This document shows, in pieces, positions 49,659-58,658 of a stretch of 64,000 nucleotides of DNA. A program made the translations under genes and the position numbers. This DNA comes from CAVUWL01 sp963787415 (GTDB lineage: Bacteria > Actinomycetota > Thermoleophilia > Solirubrobacterales > 70-9). The notes beneath the pieces are model-generated. The model was not told where the DNA came from. It saw only the letters and a list, made by a program, of their open reading frames with translations, and did no database searches. Positions within the stretch are counted from its first letter, which is position 1. Each line of letters starts with the position of its first letter. The stretch is taken from contig CAWBCO010000007.1 of the NCBI GenBank assembly GCA_963787415.1, positions 372,001 to 436,000 of the forward strand, read 5' to 3'.

Positions 49659-50135
49659 GTGGCCTACGACCCGATCTCCGTAGCTCTTAAGTTCGGCTTC
49701 CTGGCCGTCCTCTACCTGTTCTTATTCTTCATCGCCCGCAGCGCGATGAAGGATCTGCGTCGGACGCTCAGCCCGGCTCCAGACCAGACCGGCTTTCACT
49801 CCGCGCCCGCGGTTGGCGCCCGCTCAGGGCAAGGGGTCGAAGCTTGGCTGCTGTTGATCCGCGGTGGCGGGTTGAGCGAGGGCGATCGCTTCGACCTGAT
49901 CGGCGGCCTTTCGATCGGTCGCTCAAAGGAAGCCGACGTGCAGATCGAGGATCGTTATGCCTCCGGCGTCCACGCCAGGATCTTCTCTCGCGACGGCCGC
50001 TACCTGATCGAAGACATGGGCTCTACCAACGGCACTCTCCTAAACGATGCAACCCTGAACGGGGAGGCCGAGTTGATCGACGGTGATGCGGTCAGGATCG
50101 GGGACACCGAGTTTCGCTTCGAGGCGCATGCCTAG
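49659..50135 (+). CDS. fhaB: FHA-domain membrane protein FhaB/FipA-like
   Basis: A 158-residue protein from GTG 49659. One N-terminal helix (about 6-30, VALKFGFLAVLYLFLFFIARSAM) anchors it. The C-terminal FHA domain has LSIGRSKEADVQIEDRYASGVHAR and GSTNGTLLNDA. It should bind phosphothreonine on kinases or PBPs at the membrane, as FhaB does in mycobacterial division. TAGTGT ends 9 nt before the GTG, so a promoter of its own is possible. Confidence 0.92.
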   Translation: MAYDPISVALKFGFLAVLYLFLFFIARSAMKDLRRTLSPAPDQTGFHSAPAVGARSGQGVEAWLLLIRGGGLSEGDRFDLIGGLSIGRSKEADVQIEDRYASGVHARIFSRDGRYLIEDMGSTNGTLLNDATLNGEAELIDGDAVRIGDTEFRFEAHA

Positions 50136-50162
50136 GTACTGTCGAGACAGCATGGTGGACCG

Positions 50163-51347
50163 ATGCTGCGGGTGAGCGATCACGCCTTTCACACTGATAC
50201 CGGGCGCCAGCGAAACGCCAACGAGGACTCCTTCTTTGTCAGGGCCCCGATCTTTGTGGTAGCCGATGGGATGGGTGGCGCACAGGCTGGCGAGGTGGCC
50301 TCCAAGGCGGCGGCGGAGGCCTTCGAAGGCGAGCTTCCCGAGGCTCCCCCGGAGCGCATTCTGCGCGAGACGATCGAGACTGCCAACCGCAAGATCCACG
50401 AGCACGCCTCAGCCGACCCCGCCTTGACCGGAATGGGCACGACGATCACCGCCGCGATCCTCGATCCAGCTGGGGAGGAGGTGGCGATCGGCCACGTCGG
50501 TGATAGCCGGGCCTATCGGTTGCGAAACGGCAGCCTCGAGCGCCTGACCCGGGATCACTCCCTGGTCGAGGAGATGCGCCGCAAGGGGCAACTCACCGAC
50601 GCCCAGGCCGAGGATCACCCGCAGCGCTCGATCATCACCCGTGCGCTGGGCCCCGAGGCCGAGGTCAAAGTTGACGTGCAGACGGTCCCAGCTCTGCCCG
50701 GGGACGTCTTTTTACTCTGTTCTGACGGGCTGACGACGATGCTCGATGACAAGCGGATCGCAGCAATTCTGACCGCCGCCACCTCACTGGACGCTGCCGT
50801 GAGGGCGTTGATCGATGAAGCCAACCGAGCCGGGGGACGAGACAACATCACCGCGCTTGCCTTCGGCCTGCAGGGCTCAACCGCGCCGGTCTCGGTGGAT
50901 GATGCCGAGGGCGCGACTTTGGTCGGCGCCTCTGCGCAGGAGGCGGGTTTGACCGCCACCGAGGTTCGCCGTCGCGCCGCCGCAGCGGCGGCGCGGGAAA
51001 GGCGCGAGCAGCTCGCCGCCAAGCCGAAGAGGAGGCGGTTGCGGAGCGCGATCAAGGTGCTCGCCGCCGTAGCCCTGCTCGCCGCCGTAGCCTTCGGGGC
51101 CTGGTACGGAAACCGCCAGATCTGGTTCCTCGGCACCGACCAGGCCGGAAGGACGGCGCTCTATCGCGGCCTTCCCTACGAACTTCCCTTCGGGATCCAG
51201 CTCTATGAAGAGCGCTACTCGAGCCCGCTGCAAACTGCTTCGCTGCCTCCCCGACGACGCACCGCGGTAACCGGTCACAGCCTGCGCTCGCGCTCGGATG
51301 CGACTGCGCTGCTTGAAGAAATCCAAAAGACCGAGGGAATCCCTTGA
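50163..51347 (+). CDS. pstP: PP2C-family Ser/Thr phosphatase PstP
   Basis: A 394-residue phosphatase that reverses the kinases of this cluster. The catalytic domain (1-240) has NEDSFF, VVADGMGGAQAGEVAS, TTITAAI, GHVGDSRAYRLRNG, LLCSDGLTTML and GGRDNITAL, giving all metal-binding Asp residues. A basic juxtamembrane stretch (KPKRRRLRS) precedes one helix (about 297-315) built partly from an 18-bp tandem repeat (LAAVALLAAVAF). A short extracytoplasmic tail follows. It starts at ATG 50163, 27 nt after fhaB. Confidence 0.95.
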   Translation: MLRVSDHAFHTDTGRQRNANEDSFFVRAPIFVVADGMGGAQAGEVASKAAAEAFEGELPEAPPERILRETIETANRKIHEHASADPALTGMGTTITAAILDPAGEEVAIGHVGDSRAYRLRNGSLERLTRDHSLVEEMRRKGQLTDAQAEDHPQRSIITRALGPEAEVKVDVQTVPALPGDVFLLCSDGLTTMLDDKRIAAILTAATSLDAAVRALIDEANRAGGRDNITALAFGLQGSTAPVSVDDAEGATLVGASAQEAGLTATEVRRRAAAAAARERREQLAAKPKRRRLRSAIKVLAAVALLAAVAFGAWYGNRQIWFLGTDQAGRTALYRGLPYELPFGIQLYEERYSSPLQTASLPPRRRTAVTGHSLRSRSDATALLEEIQKTEGIP

Positions 51348-51399
51348 CCAAGACGAGGGACTTGATCGGCAGCGCTGCCCGCCGAGAGTGGATCGAGCA

Positions 51400-52731
51400 G
51401 TGAGATCTGCTCGAAACCGTGAGCTCCTCGCCCTGCTCCCGGTCGCCCTCTTGCTGACCGCCGGTTTCGCTGCGGTTTTTGCCGAGGAGAAAGCTCGTGC
51501 CGGCAACATCAGCCTGATCTACGGGGCCTACTTTCTGGCGATCTGCCTCGCCACCCACATCTTTCTCCGGGTTCGCCTGCCAAACGCCGATCCATACCTG
51601 TTTCCACTGGCCGCCTTGTTGACCGCCTTCGGCTTGGTGATGATCTATCGAATCGACGCGACCCTGGCTCGCGATCAGGCCAACTGGTTTGTGGTCGGCC
51701 TGATCCTCTTTGCGTTGACCGTCCACTTTCTGCACGACTATGAGGTCCTTGAGCGCTACCGCTACACGATTGCGGCCGTCGGTCTGCTGCTCTTGATGAC
51801 GCCCCGCCTGCCGGGGATCGGCCAGCAGGTAAACGGCGCCTACCTGGGGGTGAAGATCGGCCCACTGCAGTTTCAGCCGACCGAGTTCTCCAAGATCTGC
51901 ATCGTACTCTTCCTCGCCAGCTACTTACGCGAGCACCGCGAGGTGCTGATCGTCGGCGCGCGGCGGGTTCTCGGGGTCACCCTGCCGCCGCTCAAGCATC
52001 TCGGCCCGCTGCTAGTTGTCTGGGGGGCGTCGATGTTCATGCTCGTCTTCATCCGTGACCTGGGCAGCTCGCTGATGTTCTTTGCAGCCTTTCTCGCCTT
52101 GCTTTACGTGGCGACCGGGCGCTTCTCATTCGTGGTGATCGGATTCGCGATGTTTTTCCTCGGCGCCTGGTTCTTTGCTACCACCGTTCCCCACGTCGGC
52201 GAGCGGGTTGACATCTGGCTCAACCCATATAAGGAAGCAACCGGCAACGGCTACCAGATCCTGCAGTCGATTTTTGCCCAAGCAGACGGCGGCCTCTTCG
52301 GCAAAGGATTCGGTCAGGCTCTGATCACGGTCCCCGGCACTCACGCCGCCTTGCTGCCGGCTGCCCAGACGGACACGATCTACTCGCTGATCGTCAACGA
52401 GCTGGGGCTGTTTGGTGCCTGCGGTGTGATTCTGATCTACCTCTTGATCGCCGCTCGCGGTTTCAAGATCGCGCTGATCGCCAACGATGGCTTCTCCAAG
52501 CTGCTCGCCACCGGCCTCACCGCGGTCTTTTCGATCCAGGCCTTCGTCATCATCGGCGGCGTTTCGCGGGTGATCCCCTTGACCGGTGTGACCCTGCCCT
52601 TCATCAGCTATGGCGGTAGTTCGATCGTCGCCAATTTCGTCCTCCTGGCGCTGCTTTTGCTGATCTCCGATCGCGCTCGGGGCGAAGTCAGCGCGCCCGT
52701 CGGCCCCGCGCTGATGGAGCCGCGGTCGTGA
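51400..52731 (+). CDS. rodA: SEDS-family peptidoglycan glycosyltransferase (RodA/FtsW)
   Basis: A 443-residue polytopic SEDS protein starting at GTG 51400 (VRSARNRELLALLPVALLL; GTG 51388 possible). Ten or so helices; LGVKIGPLQFQPTEFSKICI, the catalytic-loop HVGERVDIWLNP and QADGGLFGKGFGQ, and VTLPFISYGGSSIVANF are SEDS signatures. It polymerises lipid II glycan strands together with the class B PBP encoded next (GTGA overlap). Placed with pstP, pbpA and pknB it matches mycobacterial RodA rather than the division FtsW, though sequence alone does not settle this. Confidence 0.93.
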   Translation: MRSARNRELLALLPVALLLTAGFAAVFAEEKARAGNISLIYGAYFLAICLATHIFLRVRLPNADPYLFPLAALLTAFGLVMIYRIDATLARDQANWFVVGLILFALTVHFLHDYEVLERYRYTIAAVGLLLLMTPRLPGIGQQVNGAYLGVKIGPLQFQPTEFSKICIVLFLASYLREHREVLIVGARRVLGVTLPPLKHLGPLLVVWGASMFMLVFIRDLGSSLMFFAAFLALLYVATGRFSFVVIGFAMFFLGAWFFATTVPHVGERVDIWLNPYKEATGNGYQILQSIFAQADGGLFGKGFGQALITVPGTHAALLPAAQTDTIYSLIVNELGLFGACGVILIYLLIAARGFKIALIANDGFSKLLATGLTAVFSIQAFVIIGGVSRVIPLTGVTLPFISYGGSSIVANFVLLALLLLISDRARGEVSAPVGPALMEPRS

Positions 52732-54182
52732 ACCGACAGATCGTCAAGCTGTTCGGCTTCATCGCCCTGCTCTTTGCGCTACTGATCGGCTTCACCTCTT
52801 ACTGGTCGGTCTTTGACGCTCACGCGCTGAAGAACAACCCAGACAACACCCGACCGCTTCTGGAGCAGCAGCAGATCAAGCGGGGGAGGATCCTCGCCGC
52901 CAACGGCAGCGTCATCGCTCGATCGGTCCCCCTCGGCCACGGTACCGGCCTGCGCTACGTGCGCCACTACCCTCAGGGCGCGCTTTTTGGGCACCCGATT
53001 GGCTATAACTTCGCCCGCCAGGGCGATAGCGAGTTCGAGAAATCCCACAACGAAGAACTGGTCGGCACGAGCTCGGAATTTGGCTCGATCCTCGATCAGC
53101 TGAGCGGCCAAAATCAAGAAGGCGATGACATCGTCACCAACCTCGACCCGATCGCCCAGCGGGTTGCGCTGAGCGATCTCGAAGCGGCTGGTTTCGGCGC
53201 GGTGGTGGCGATCGAGCCAAGCACGGGCCGGGTCTTGGTGATGGTATCCAGTCCCTCCTATAACCCGAACCGGATTCCCGATGACCTCTCCTCGCTCGAC
53301 ACCAATCCGGACTCTCCGCTTTATGACCGTGCCACCCAGGGCCAGTACCCGCCCGGATCGACCTTCAAGGTGGTGACCGCCGCGGCCGGTCTCAACAGCG
53401 GCACGATCACCCCTGAAACGACGATCGATGCGCCGGGCACGATTGAAGTCCAGGGGCAGCCGTTGCAAAACGACTTCGATCAGAACTTTGGCTCGATCTC
53501 GCTCGACACGGCGCTGACCAATTCGGTCAACACCTGGTTTGGCCAGCTCGGCCAGCGGATTGGAGAAAGCACACTCTTTAAGTACATGGACCGCTTCGGC
53601 TTCAACGCGACCCCGGCGATCGACCTTCCTGAAGATGAGGTGTATAAGAGTGGAATTTTCGAAGAAGGGAATCTGCTCGGCCCCGGCGACTCGGTTGATC
53701 TGGCCCGGGTCGCGATTGGACAGGAGCGCCTGGCGGTGACGCCGCTGCAGATGGCCGAGGTGGCCTCGGCGGTCGCTGACGGCGGCAAGGTGATGAAGCC
53801 CCAGATCTGGAGCCGGGTTATCAATCCCGATGGGCGGGTGATCAAGCGCCTGACGCCGTCTCAGTACAGTCAGCCGATCAGCGCCCAGACCGCGGCGGAG
53901 CTGACCACGGCGATGGAAGGCGTGGTCAGGGAAGGAACCGGTACCAACGCGGCGATTCCCGGCGTGGCGGTCGCTGGCAAGACCGGCACCGCCGAAACCC
54001 CGTCCAACAAGGCCTGTGGCGGCGGATCGGCGGAGAATCAGGGCTGGTTCATCGGCTTTGCCCCCGCCAAGCATCCGAAGGTCGCGATCGCCGCGACGGT
54101 CGAGTGCACGACCCAGTACGGCGACGATGTCGCCGCCCCGATCTTTCGCTCCGTCGCGGAAACGATCCTGCGTGGCGAATGA
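52728..54182 (+). CDS. pbpA: Class B penicillin-binding protein PbpA
   Basis: A 484-residue transpeptidase with an N-terminal membrane anchor (about 8-28), a pedestal domain (KRGRILAANGSVIARS) and a transpeptidase domain. The active-site motifs are PGSTFK (Ser nucleophile, about residue 217), SVN (TNSVNTWFG) and KTGTAET. It cross-links peptidoglycan and is the target of beta-lactams. Its GTG overlaps the rodA stop, so the two are coupled, as expected for a SEDS-PBP pair. Confidence 0.95.
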   Translation: MNRQIVKLFGFIALLFALLIGFTSYWSVFDAHALKNNPDNTRPLLEQQQIKRGRILAANGSVIARSVPLGHGTGLRYVRHYPQGALFGHPIGYNFARQGDSEFEKSHNEELVGTSSEFGSILDQLSGQNQEGDDIVTNLDPIAQRVALSDLEAAGFGAVVAIEPSTGRVLVMVSSPSYNPNRIPDDLSSLDTNPDSPLYDRATQGQYPPGSTFKVVTAAAGLNSGTITPETTIDAPGTIEVQGQPLQNDFDQNFGSISLDTALTNSVNTWFGQLGQRIGESTLFKYMDRFGFNATPAIDLPEDEVYKSGIFEEGNLLGPGDSVDLARVAIGQERLAVTPLQMAEVASAVADGGKVMKPQIWSRVINPDGRVIKRLTPSQYSQPISAQTAAELTTAMEGVVREGTGTNAAIPGVAVAGKTGTAETPSNKACGGGSAENQGWFIGFAPAKHPKVAIAATVECTTQYGDDVAAPIFRSVAETILRGE

Positions 54183-54206
54183 GAGTCAAAAAGGGAGGCG
54201 GCGAGC

Positions 54207-56081
54207 GTGCCTGAGGTGAGCGAGGGCAGCATTATCGACGGGCGCTATCGGGTGCTGCAACGGATCGGCTCGGGAGGGATGGCGGACGTCTGGCTCGCCG
54301 ATGACACGCACCTGCAGCGTCGGGTCGCGCTCAAGGTCCTGCACAGTCGCTTCTCTCAGGATCGTGAGTTTGTCGAGCGCTTCCGCCGCGAGGCCGAGTC
54401 TGCGGCAGGGCTGCACGACCCAAACATCGTTGCGGTTTATGACCGGGGGGAGTTCGAAGGCGCCTACTACATCGCGATGCAATACGTCGAGGGCCGGACC
54501 CTTAAACAGCTGATCGACGCCGGCCTCAGCCCCGAGCAGGCGGTGCGCTTGATCCGCCAGGTCCTCGAAGCAGCGCGCTTTGCCCATCGCCACGGAATCG
54601 TCCACCGTGATCTGAAGCCCCAAAACGTGATCGTCGACGCCGAGGGCAAGGCACTTGTCACCGACTTTGGGATCGCTCGTGCGGGGGTCTCTGAGATCAC
54701 CCAGGCCGGCTCGGTGATGGGTACTCCCCACTACCTCAGCCCCGAGCAGGCCCAGGGGATGGACGTGACCGCGGTCTCAGACCTCTACTCGATCGGCGTG
54801 ATGCTCTATGAGGCGCTCAGCGGCCGGGTCCCCTTCGAGGGTGAAAGCGCGGTCGCGGTGGCGATGAAGCAGGTCGCGCAGATTCCACAGCGCCCGAGTT
54901 CGATCAACCCGGAGGTCTCTCCGGCACTCGATGCGGTGGCGATGCGAGCGCTGGAAAAGGATCCCGGCCAGCGCTTCCAAAGCGCGGACGCGTTCATCGC
55001 AGCCCTCGACTCGGCGCTCGGGGATGCCAGTCAGCGCGGCGCGGAGACCTCGGCCTTTGCCCCACTGCCCCCGGTTGTCGCGACCCCCGAGGAAACCGAG
55101 CCGGGGCCCGAGGAGGGCAAGAAGCGCCGCTGGCTGTGGGCGCTGGTTGGGGTCGCCGTGCTGCTCGGTGCCCTGCTCGGCTTTGCCCTTACGCGCGAAA
55201 CTACGACCGCCGTTCCCAGCGTCACCGGAAACCAGCTCAACGTGGCGATCTCGCTGCTTCAGCAGGACGGTTTCGCTGTACGGGAAGTAAAGCGGGTCGC
55301 GCGCTCCGTCGCCCAGAACACTGTGCTCGAGCAGGATCCGGCGGCCTCGCCGCCGGCAGAGAAGGCGTCGATGAACTGCGCCTTCCTCACCATCGCCTGC
55401 TCGAAACCGGCGGTAACTCTGACCGTCAGCTCAGGCCCGGGCAGCGCCAAGGTTCCCCCCACCGCTGGGCTTCCCCGCGCCGAAGCCGAAGCGAAGCTAA
55501 AGAAGGCGGGGTTCGCTGTTCAGGTGATGAACGCTCACTCCACAAGCGTCGCGGTCGGGACGGTGATCCATTCGACCCCTGCGGGGGGGGCGAGTGAGAC
55601 CAGGGGCTCGGACGTGACCCTGGCGATCTCAAGCGGGCCGAAGCTCGCCAAGGTGCCGGTTTTGGTTGGCACTCAGCGCTCGGTCGCCGTACAAGAGATC
55701 CGCGGACAGGGACTGCTCGCCAGCGTCACCGAAGAAGCGAGCTCCCAAACAACGGGCCAGGTGATCCGCCAGACCCCGAGCGCCGGAACCGAAGTTGACC
55801 CCGGCTCGACGGTCTCGATAGACGTCTCCAAGGGTGAGGAAAAGCTCGCCGTCCCAAACGTGATCGGCAAGCTTCGCGCCGAAGCGGTGTCGGCGCTGCG
55901 CGAAGCGGGGCTGAAGCCCACCGTGCGAGAACAAGAAACCGAAGCCGCCTCCCAGGCTGGCCGGGCGCTGAGCCAGTTCCCGCCCGCCGGCACGAAGGTG
56001 GCCAAGGGCACCGAAGTCACCGTCTCGGTCGGGAAGCTGGCGACGGGAACCGGGGAAGCGGGCGAACCCGCCAAGCCGTGA
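54207..56081 (+). CDS. pknB: PASTA-domain Ser/Thr kinase PknB
   Basis: A 624-residue transmembrane kinase starting at GTG 54207 with GGGAGG upstream. Kinase domain 14-270: GSGGMADVWLA, Lys43 in VALKVL, VHRDLKPQN (Asp134), TDFGIARA and an activation loop with several Ser/Thr (SEITQAGSVMGTPHY). One helix at about 308-327. Four PASTA repeats follow outside (from about 335), each starting like VPSVTG, VPPTAG, VPVLVG or VPNVIG. The first contains an inserted Cys pair (NCAFLTIACSKP) that could form a disulfide. It senses muropeptides or lipid II and phosphorylates cell-wall proteins through the FHA adaptors. Confidence 0.96.
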   Translation: MPEVSEGSIIDGRYRVLQRIGSGGMADVWLADDTHLQRRVALKVLHSRFSQDREFVERFRREAESAAGLHDPNIVAVYDRGEFEGAYYIAMQYVEGRTLKQLIDAGLSPEQAVRLIRQVLEAARFAHRHGIVHRDLKPQNVIVDAEGKALVTDFGIARAGVSEITQAGSVMGTPHYLSPEQAQGMDVTAVSDLYSIGVMLYEALSGRVPFEGESAVAVAMKQVAQIPQRPSSINPEVSPALDAVAMRALEKDPGQRFQSADAFIAALDSALGDASQRGAETSAFAPLPPVVATPEETEPGPEEGKKRRWLWALVGVAVLLGALLGFALTRETTTAVPSVTGNQLNVAISLLQQDGFAVREVKRVARSVAQNTVLEQDPAASPPAEKASMNCAFLTIACSKPAVTLTVSSGPGSAKVPPTAGLPRAEAEAKLKKAGFAVQVMNAHSTSVAVGTVIHSTPAGGASETRGSDVTLAISSGPKLAKVPVLVGTQRSVAVQEIRGQGLLASVTEEASSQTTGQVIRQTPSAGTEVDPGSTVSIDVSKGEEKLAVPNVIGKLRAEAVSALREAGLKPTVREQETEAASQAGRALSQFPPAGTKVAKGTEVTVSVGKLATGTGEAGEPAKP

Positions 56082-56112
56082 GCGGGGAAGAACCGATATC
56101 GAGAAGCGCCAG

Positions 56113-57078
56113 ATGAGGGTCGCTGTTCTCTCTGGCGGGCGTTCCTCCGAGCACGATATTTCCCTGCGCTCCGGCGAGTCGGTCGCGCGCGGCCTGGAGG
56201 CGGGGGGACACGAGGTGGTGGCGGTGAAGATCGATCGCAGTGGACGCTGGAGCTGCGGGGGGAGCGTCGTCGAGTTGACCCCCGCCGCAGGGCTTTTGGG
56301 GGCAGAGGCGGTCTTCCCGGCCCTGCACGGCCCCTTTGGAGAGGATGGCAGCGTCCAGGGAATCCTCGAGTACCTCGATCTTCCCTACGTCGGCTCCGGG
56401 GTGCTCGCCTCGGCAGTCTGCATGGACAAGTTGACGCTGAAGCGGCTCCTCGCCCATCACGGTGTCTCCCAGGTCGAGTTTGCAGAGGTCGGCGCGGAGG
56501 GCTGGCGCGAGCGCAGCGCGGAGATGGGTTTGCCACTTTGGGTCAAGCCCTCGCGACTGGGCTCAAGCGTCGGGATCAGCAAGGTGGCCCGATTGAGCGA
56601 TCTTGACTCTGCCGTCGAGCTCGCTCTGCGCCACGATCAACGGGTGATCATCGAGGCCTCAGCGAGCGGCCGCGAGCTGGAGTGCTCGGTGCTTGGCAAC
56701 GTCAATCCAAAAACATCGATGCCAGGTGAGGTTCTCGCCAAAGCCGAGTGGTATGACTTCGAGGCCAAGTACCGAGCGGGTGGCATGGAGTTGGTCGTCC
56801 CGGCCCCGATCTCGCCCGAGCTGACTGAGCGCGTGCGGGAGTTGGCGCTGAGGGTTTTCGCGCTCGCTGGCTGCGCCGGTCTCGCCCGCTGTGACTTCTT
56901 CCTCGAGCCCGGCGGGGAGGTCTTTGTAAATGAGATCAACACGATGCCGGGGTTCACCGAGACCAGTGTCTACGCCAGGCTGCTTGAGGCATCGGGCGTT
57001 TCCTATCCCGAGCTCTGCGCCCGGCTGCTCGAGCTCGCCTGCGAGCGCCATGCCTGGGCTCGCTCCTATCGCTGCTAG
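56113..57078 (+). CDS. ddl: D-alanine-D-alanine ligase, second copy
   Basis: A 321-residue Ddl that joins two D-alanines for peptidoglycan. GGRSSEHDISLRSGES (catalytic Glu), LHGPFGEDGSVQGILEYLDL, KPSRLGSSVGISKV (ATP loop with paired Ser), the omega-loop YDFEAKYRAGG and FVNEINTMPGFTETSVY are all canonical. It follows pknB by 31 nt, so cell-wall synthesis and its kinase control are clustered. A diverged copy lies at 30159-31085. It ends 2 bp from the convergent kinase gene's stop. Confidence 0.94.
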   Translation: MRVAVLSGGRSSEHDISLRSGESVARGLEAGGHEVVAVKIDRSGRWSCGGSVVELTPAAGLLGAEAVFPALHGPFGEDGSVQGILEYLDLPYVGSGVLASAVCMDKLTLKRLLAHHGVSQVEFAEVGAEGWRERSAEMGLPLWVKPSRLGSSVGISKVARLSDLDSAVELALRHDQRVIIEASASGRELECSVLGNVNPKTSMPGEVLAKAEWYDFEAKYRAGGMELVVPAPISPELTERVRELALRVFALAGCAGLARCDFFLEPGGEVFVNEINTMPGFTETSVYARLLEASGVSYPELCARLLELACERHAWARSYRC

Positions 57079-57079
57079 C

Positions 57080-58594
57080 TCAATTGAGCAGGTTGATATC
57101 GCTGACTTCGACCAGGTAGCCGCCGCTTTGCTGGGGCGCCGGTGACGCCTTCTTGAACCAGAGCAGGAAGTGCCGCGCCGGGTGGCGGAGGCTGAGGTCG
57201 ATCTCCTGCAGCCCCGCCGCGCCGTTTACCTCGCCGACCTGGGGTCCCCAGCCCGAGATCCCAGCCGGGGGTTGCCCCGCCGTGGCGAAGACCTGCGCGT
57301 CCCAGCCGGGGGTTGGGGTCCGGACGACCATCTTCGCCGGGGTTGCCTCGGCCTTGGTCGTCACGTAAATGCCGGTACCACGATCGGGACCTTCCTTGGT
57401 GCCGGCGAAAACTTCAGATTCATAGTGCTCGGTTCCCCAGGCGGTCCCGATCGGGTTGCCGTCGATTGCAAACCCGACTTCTTCGGGATTTTCTTCACCG
57501 CTGCCCTCGGGGTTGTAGCTGGTCGCCGAGACGATCGCGATCGGCTTGCCGATGCCGCGCTCTGCACCACCTCCACCGATCTTGCCGCTGGAGATCAGGT
57601 GCACGGCGATCAGGGCGCCAGCGGCGACAAGGGCGAGGGCGAAAATCGTCGCCCCTGACCAGCGGGCGCGGCTGGAGAGCTTGCGCTTGGGCGCTGGCAG
57701 GGCGTCGAGGACGCTGGTCGCCTCGCCAGAGGTCGAGCCCGCCCGCGCAGCCTCGACCTCCAGCGCGGTGGAGAGATCGTCGATCATCTCGCCGATGTCC
57801 TGATAGCGATCGTCGGGGCGCTTTGCGGTGGCCCGCTCCACAACGAGCGCGAGCGCGGCCGAGACCTCCGGACGGCGGCGCTGAACGTCGGGCAGTTCCT
57901 CGTTGACGTGTTTCATCGCCACCCCAACCTGGCTGTCGGCGTGAAACGGAACCTGGCCGATCAGCATCTCGAAGAGGACGACACCGAGGGAGTAGATGTC
58001 ACAGCGCGGGTCGACGTTTTGACCCATCGCCTGCTCGGGAGCGACGTAGTCGGTCGTGCCGAGGACTCGCCCGGTCGCTGTCATGCCGTCCTGCTCGAGC
58101 TGGCGGGAGATGCCGAAGTCGGTCAGCTTGGCCCGGCCCTCGTTATCGATCAGGATGTTTTGTGGCTTGATGTCACGGTGCACCATGTGCCGGGCGTGGG
58201 CGACGGTCAGCCCCCGGGCGACCTCGATCGCATAGGCGAGGGCCTCCTGGGTATCGAGCGCCCCGACCCGCGCGATCCGCTGCTTGAGGGTCTCTCCCTC
58301 GACGTACTCAAAGACGATGTAGGGGTAGCCGCCATCCTCGCCGGCGTCGATCACCGAGACGACATTGGGATGGGATAGCTTCGCAACCGCTCGCGCCTCC
58401 TGGCGGAAGCGCTCCAGTTGGTCGGCCTGCTCGGACATCTCGCGGTGCATCACCTTGACCGCGACCGGCCGATCGAGGGTCTGATCGCGAGCCAGGTAGA
58501 CGGTCGACATCCCGCCGCTTCCGAGTTTTGCCTCCAGCCGGTAGCGGCCGGATAGAACCGTTCCGATCATCGAGCTTGAGGGGCGAGCCTCCAT
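57080..58594 (-). CDS. Ser/Thr kinase with extracellular discoidin-like domain
   Basis: A 504-residue transmembrane kinase (ATG 58594; ATG 58570 is possible). Kinase domain 17-280: GSGGMSTVYLA, Lys47 in VAVKVMH, VHRDIKPQN, TDFGISRQ and APEQAMGQ. After a linker comes one helix (about 318-340). The outside part (about 350-504) is not PASTA; the beta-rich sequence PIAIVSATSYNPEGSGEENP, GFAIDGNPIGTAWGTEHYES and LLWFKKASPA resembles a discoidin/F5-8-type carbohydrate-binding domain. It may sense glycans. The convergent ddl ends next to it. Confidence 0.88.
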   Translation of the reverse strand: MEARPSSSMIGTVLSGRYRLEAKLGSGGMSTVYLARDQTLDRPVAVKVMHREMSEQADQLERFRQEARAVAKLSHPNVVSVIDAGEDGGYPYIVFEYVEGETLKQRIARVGALDTQEALAYAIEVARGLTVAHARHMVHRDIKPQNILIDNEGRAKLTDFGISRQLEQDGMTATGRVLGTTDYVAPEQAMGQNVDPRCDIYSLGVVLFEMLIGQVPFHADSQVGVAMKHVNEELPDVQRRRPEVSAALALVVERATAKRPDDRYQDIGEMIDDLSTALEVEAARAGSTSGEATSVLDALPAPKRKLSSRARWSGATIFALALVAAGALIAVHLISSGKIGGGGAERGIGKPIAIVSATSYNPEGSGEENPEEVGFAIDGNPIGTAWGTEHYESEVFAGTKEGPDRGTGIYVTTKAEATPAKMVVRTPTPGWDAQVFATAGQPPAGISGWGPQVGEVNGAAGLQEIDLSLRHPARHFLLWFKKASPAPQQSGGYLVEVSDINLLN

Positions 58595-58658
58595 CTATTC
58601 GCATCCATTGTCATGCACCGTCGTAGCGGTCTTTCTCCATCGCACCGCGCTCTCCCAC

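Noticed and set aside
51056..51093. 18-bp tandem repeat in pstP
   Set aside because: It is in frame and encodes a repeated LAAVA membrane-helix segment, an ordinary low-complexity feature.
57078..57089. 12-bp palindrome GCTCAATTGAGC between convergent ddl and kinase genes
   Set aside because: It contains the last codons and stop of the kinase gene, has no T-tract, and is too short to call a terminator.
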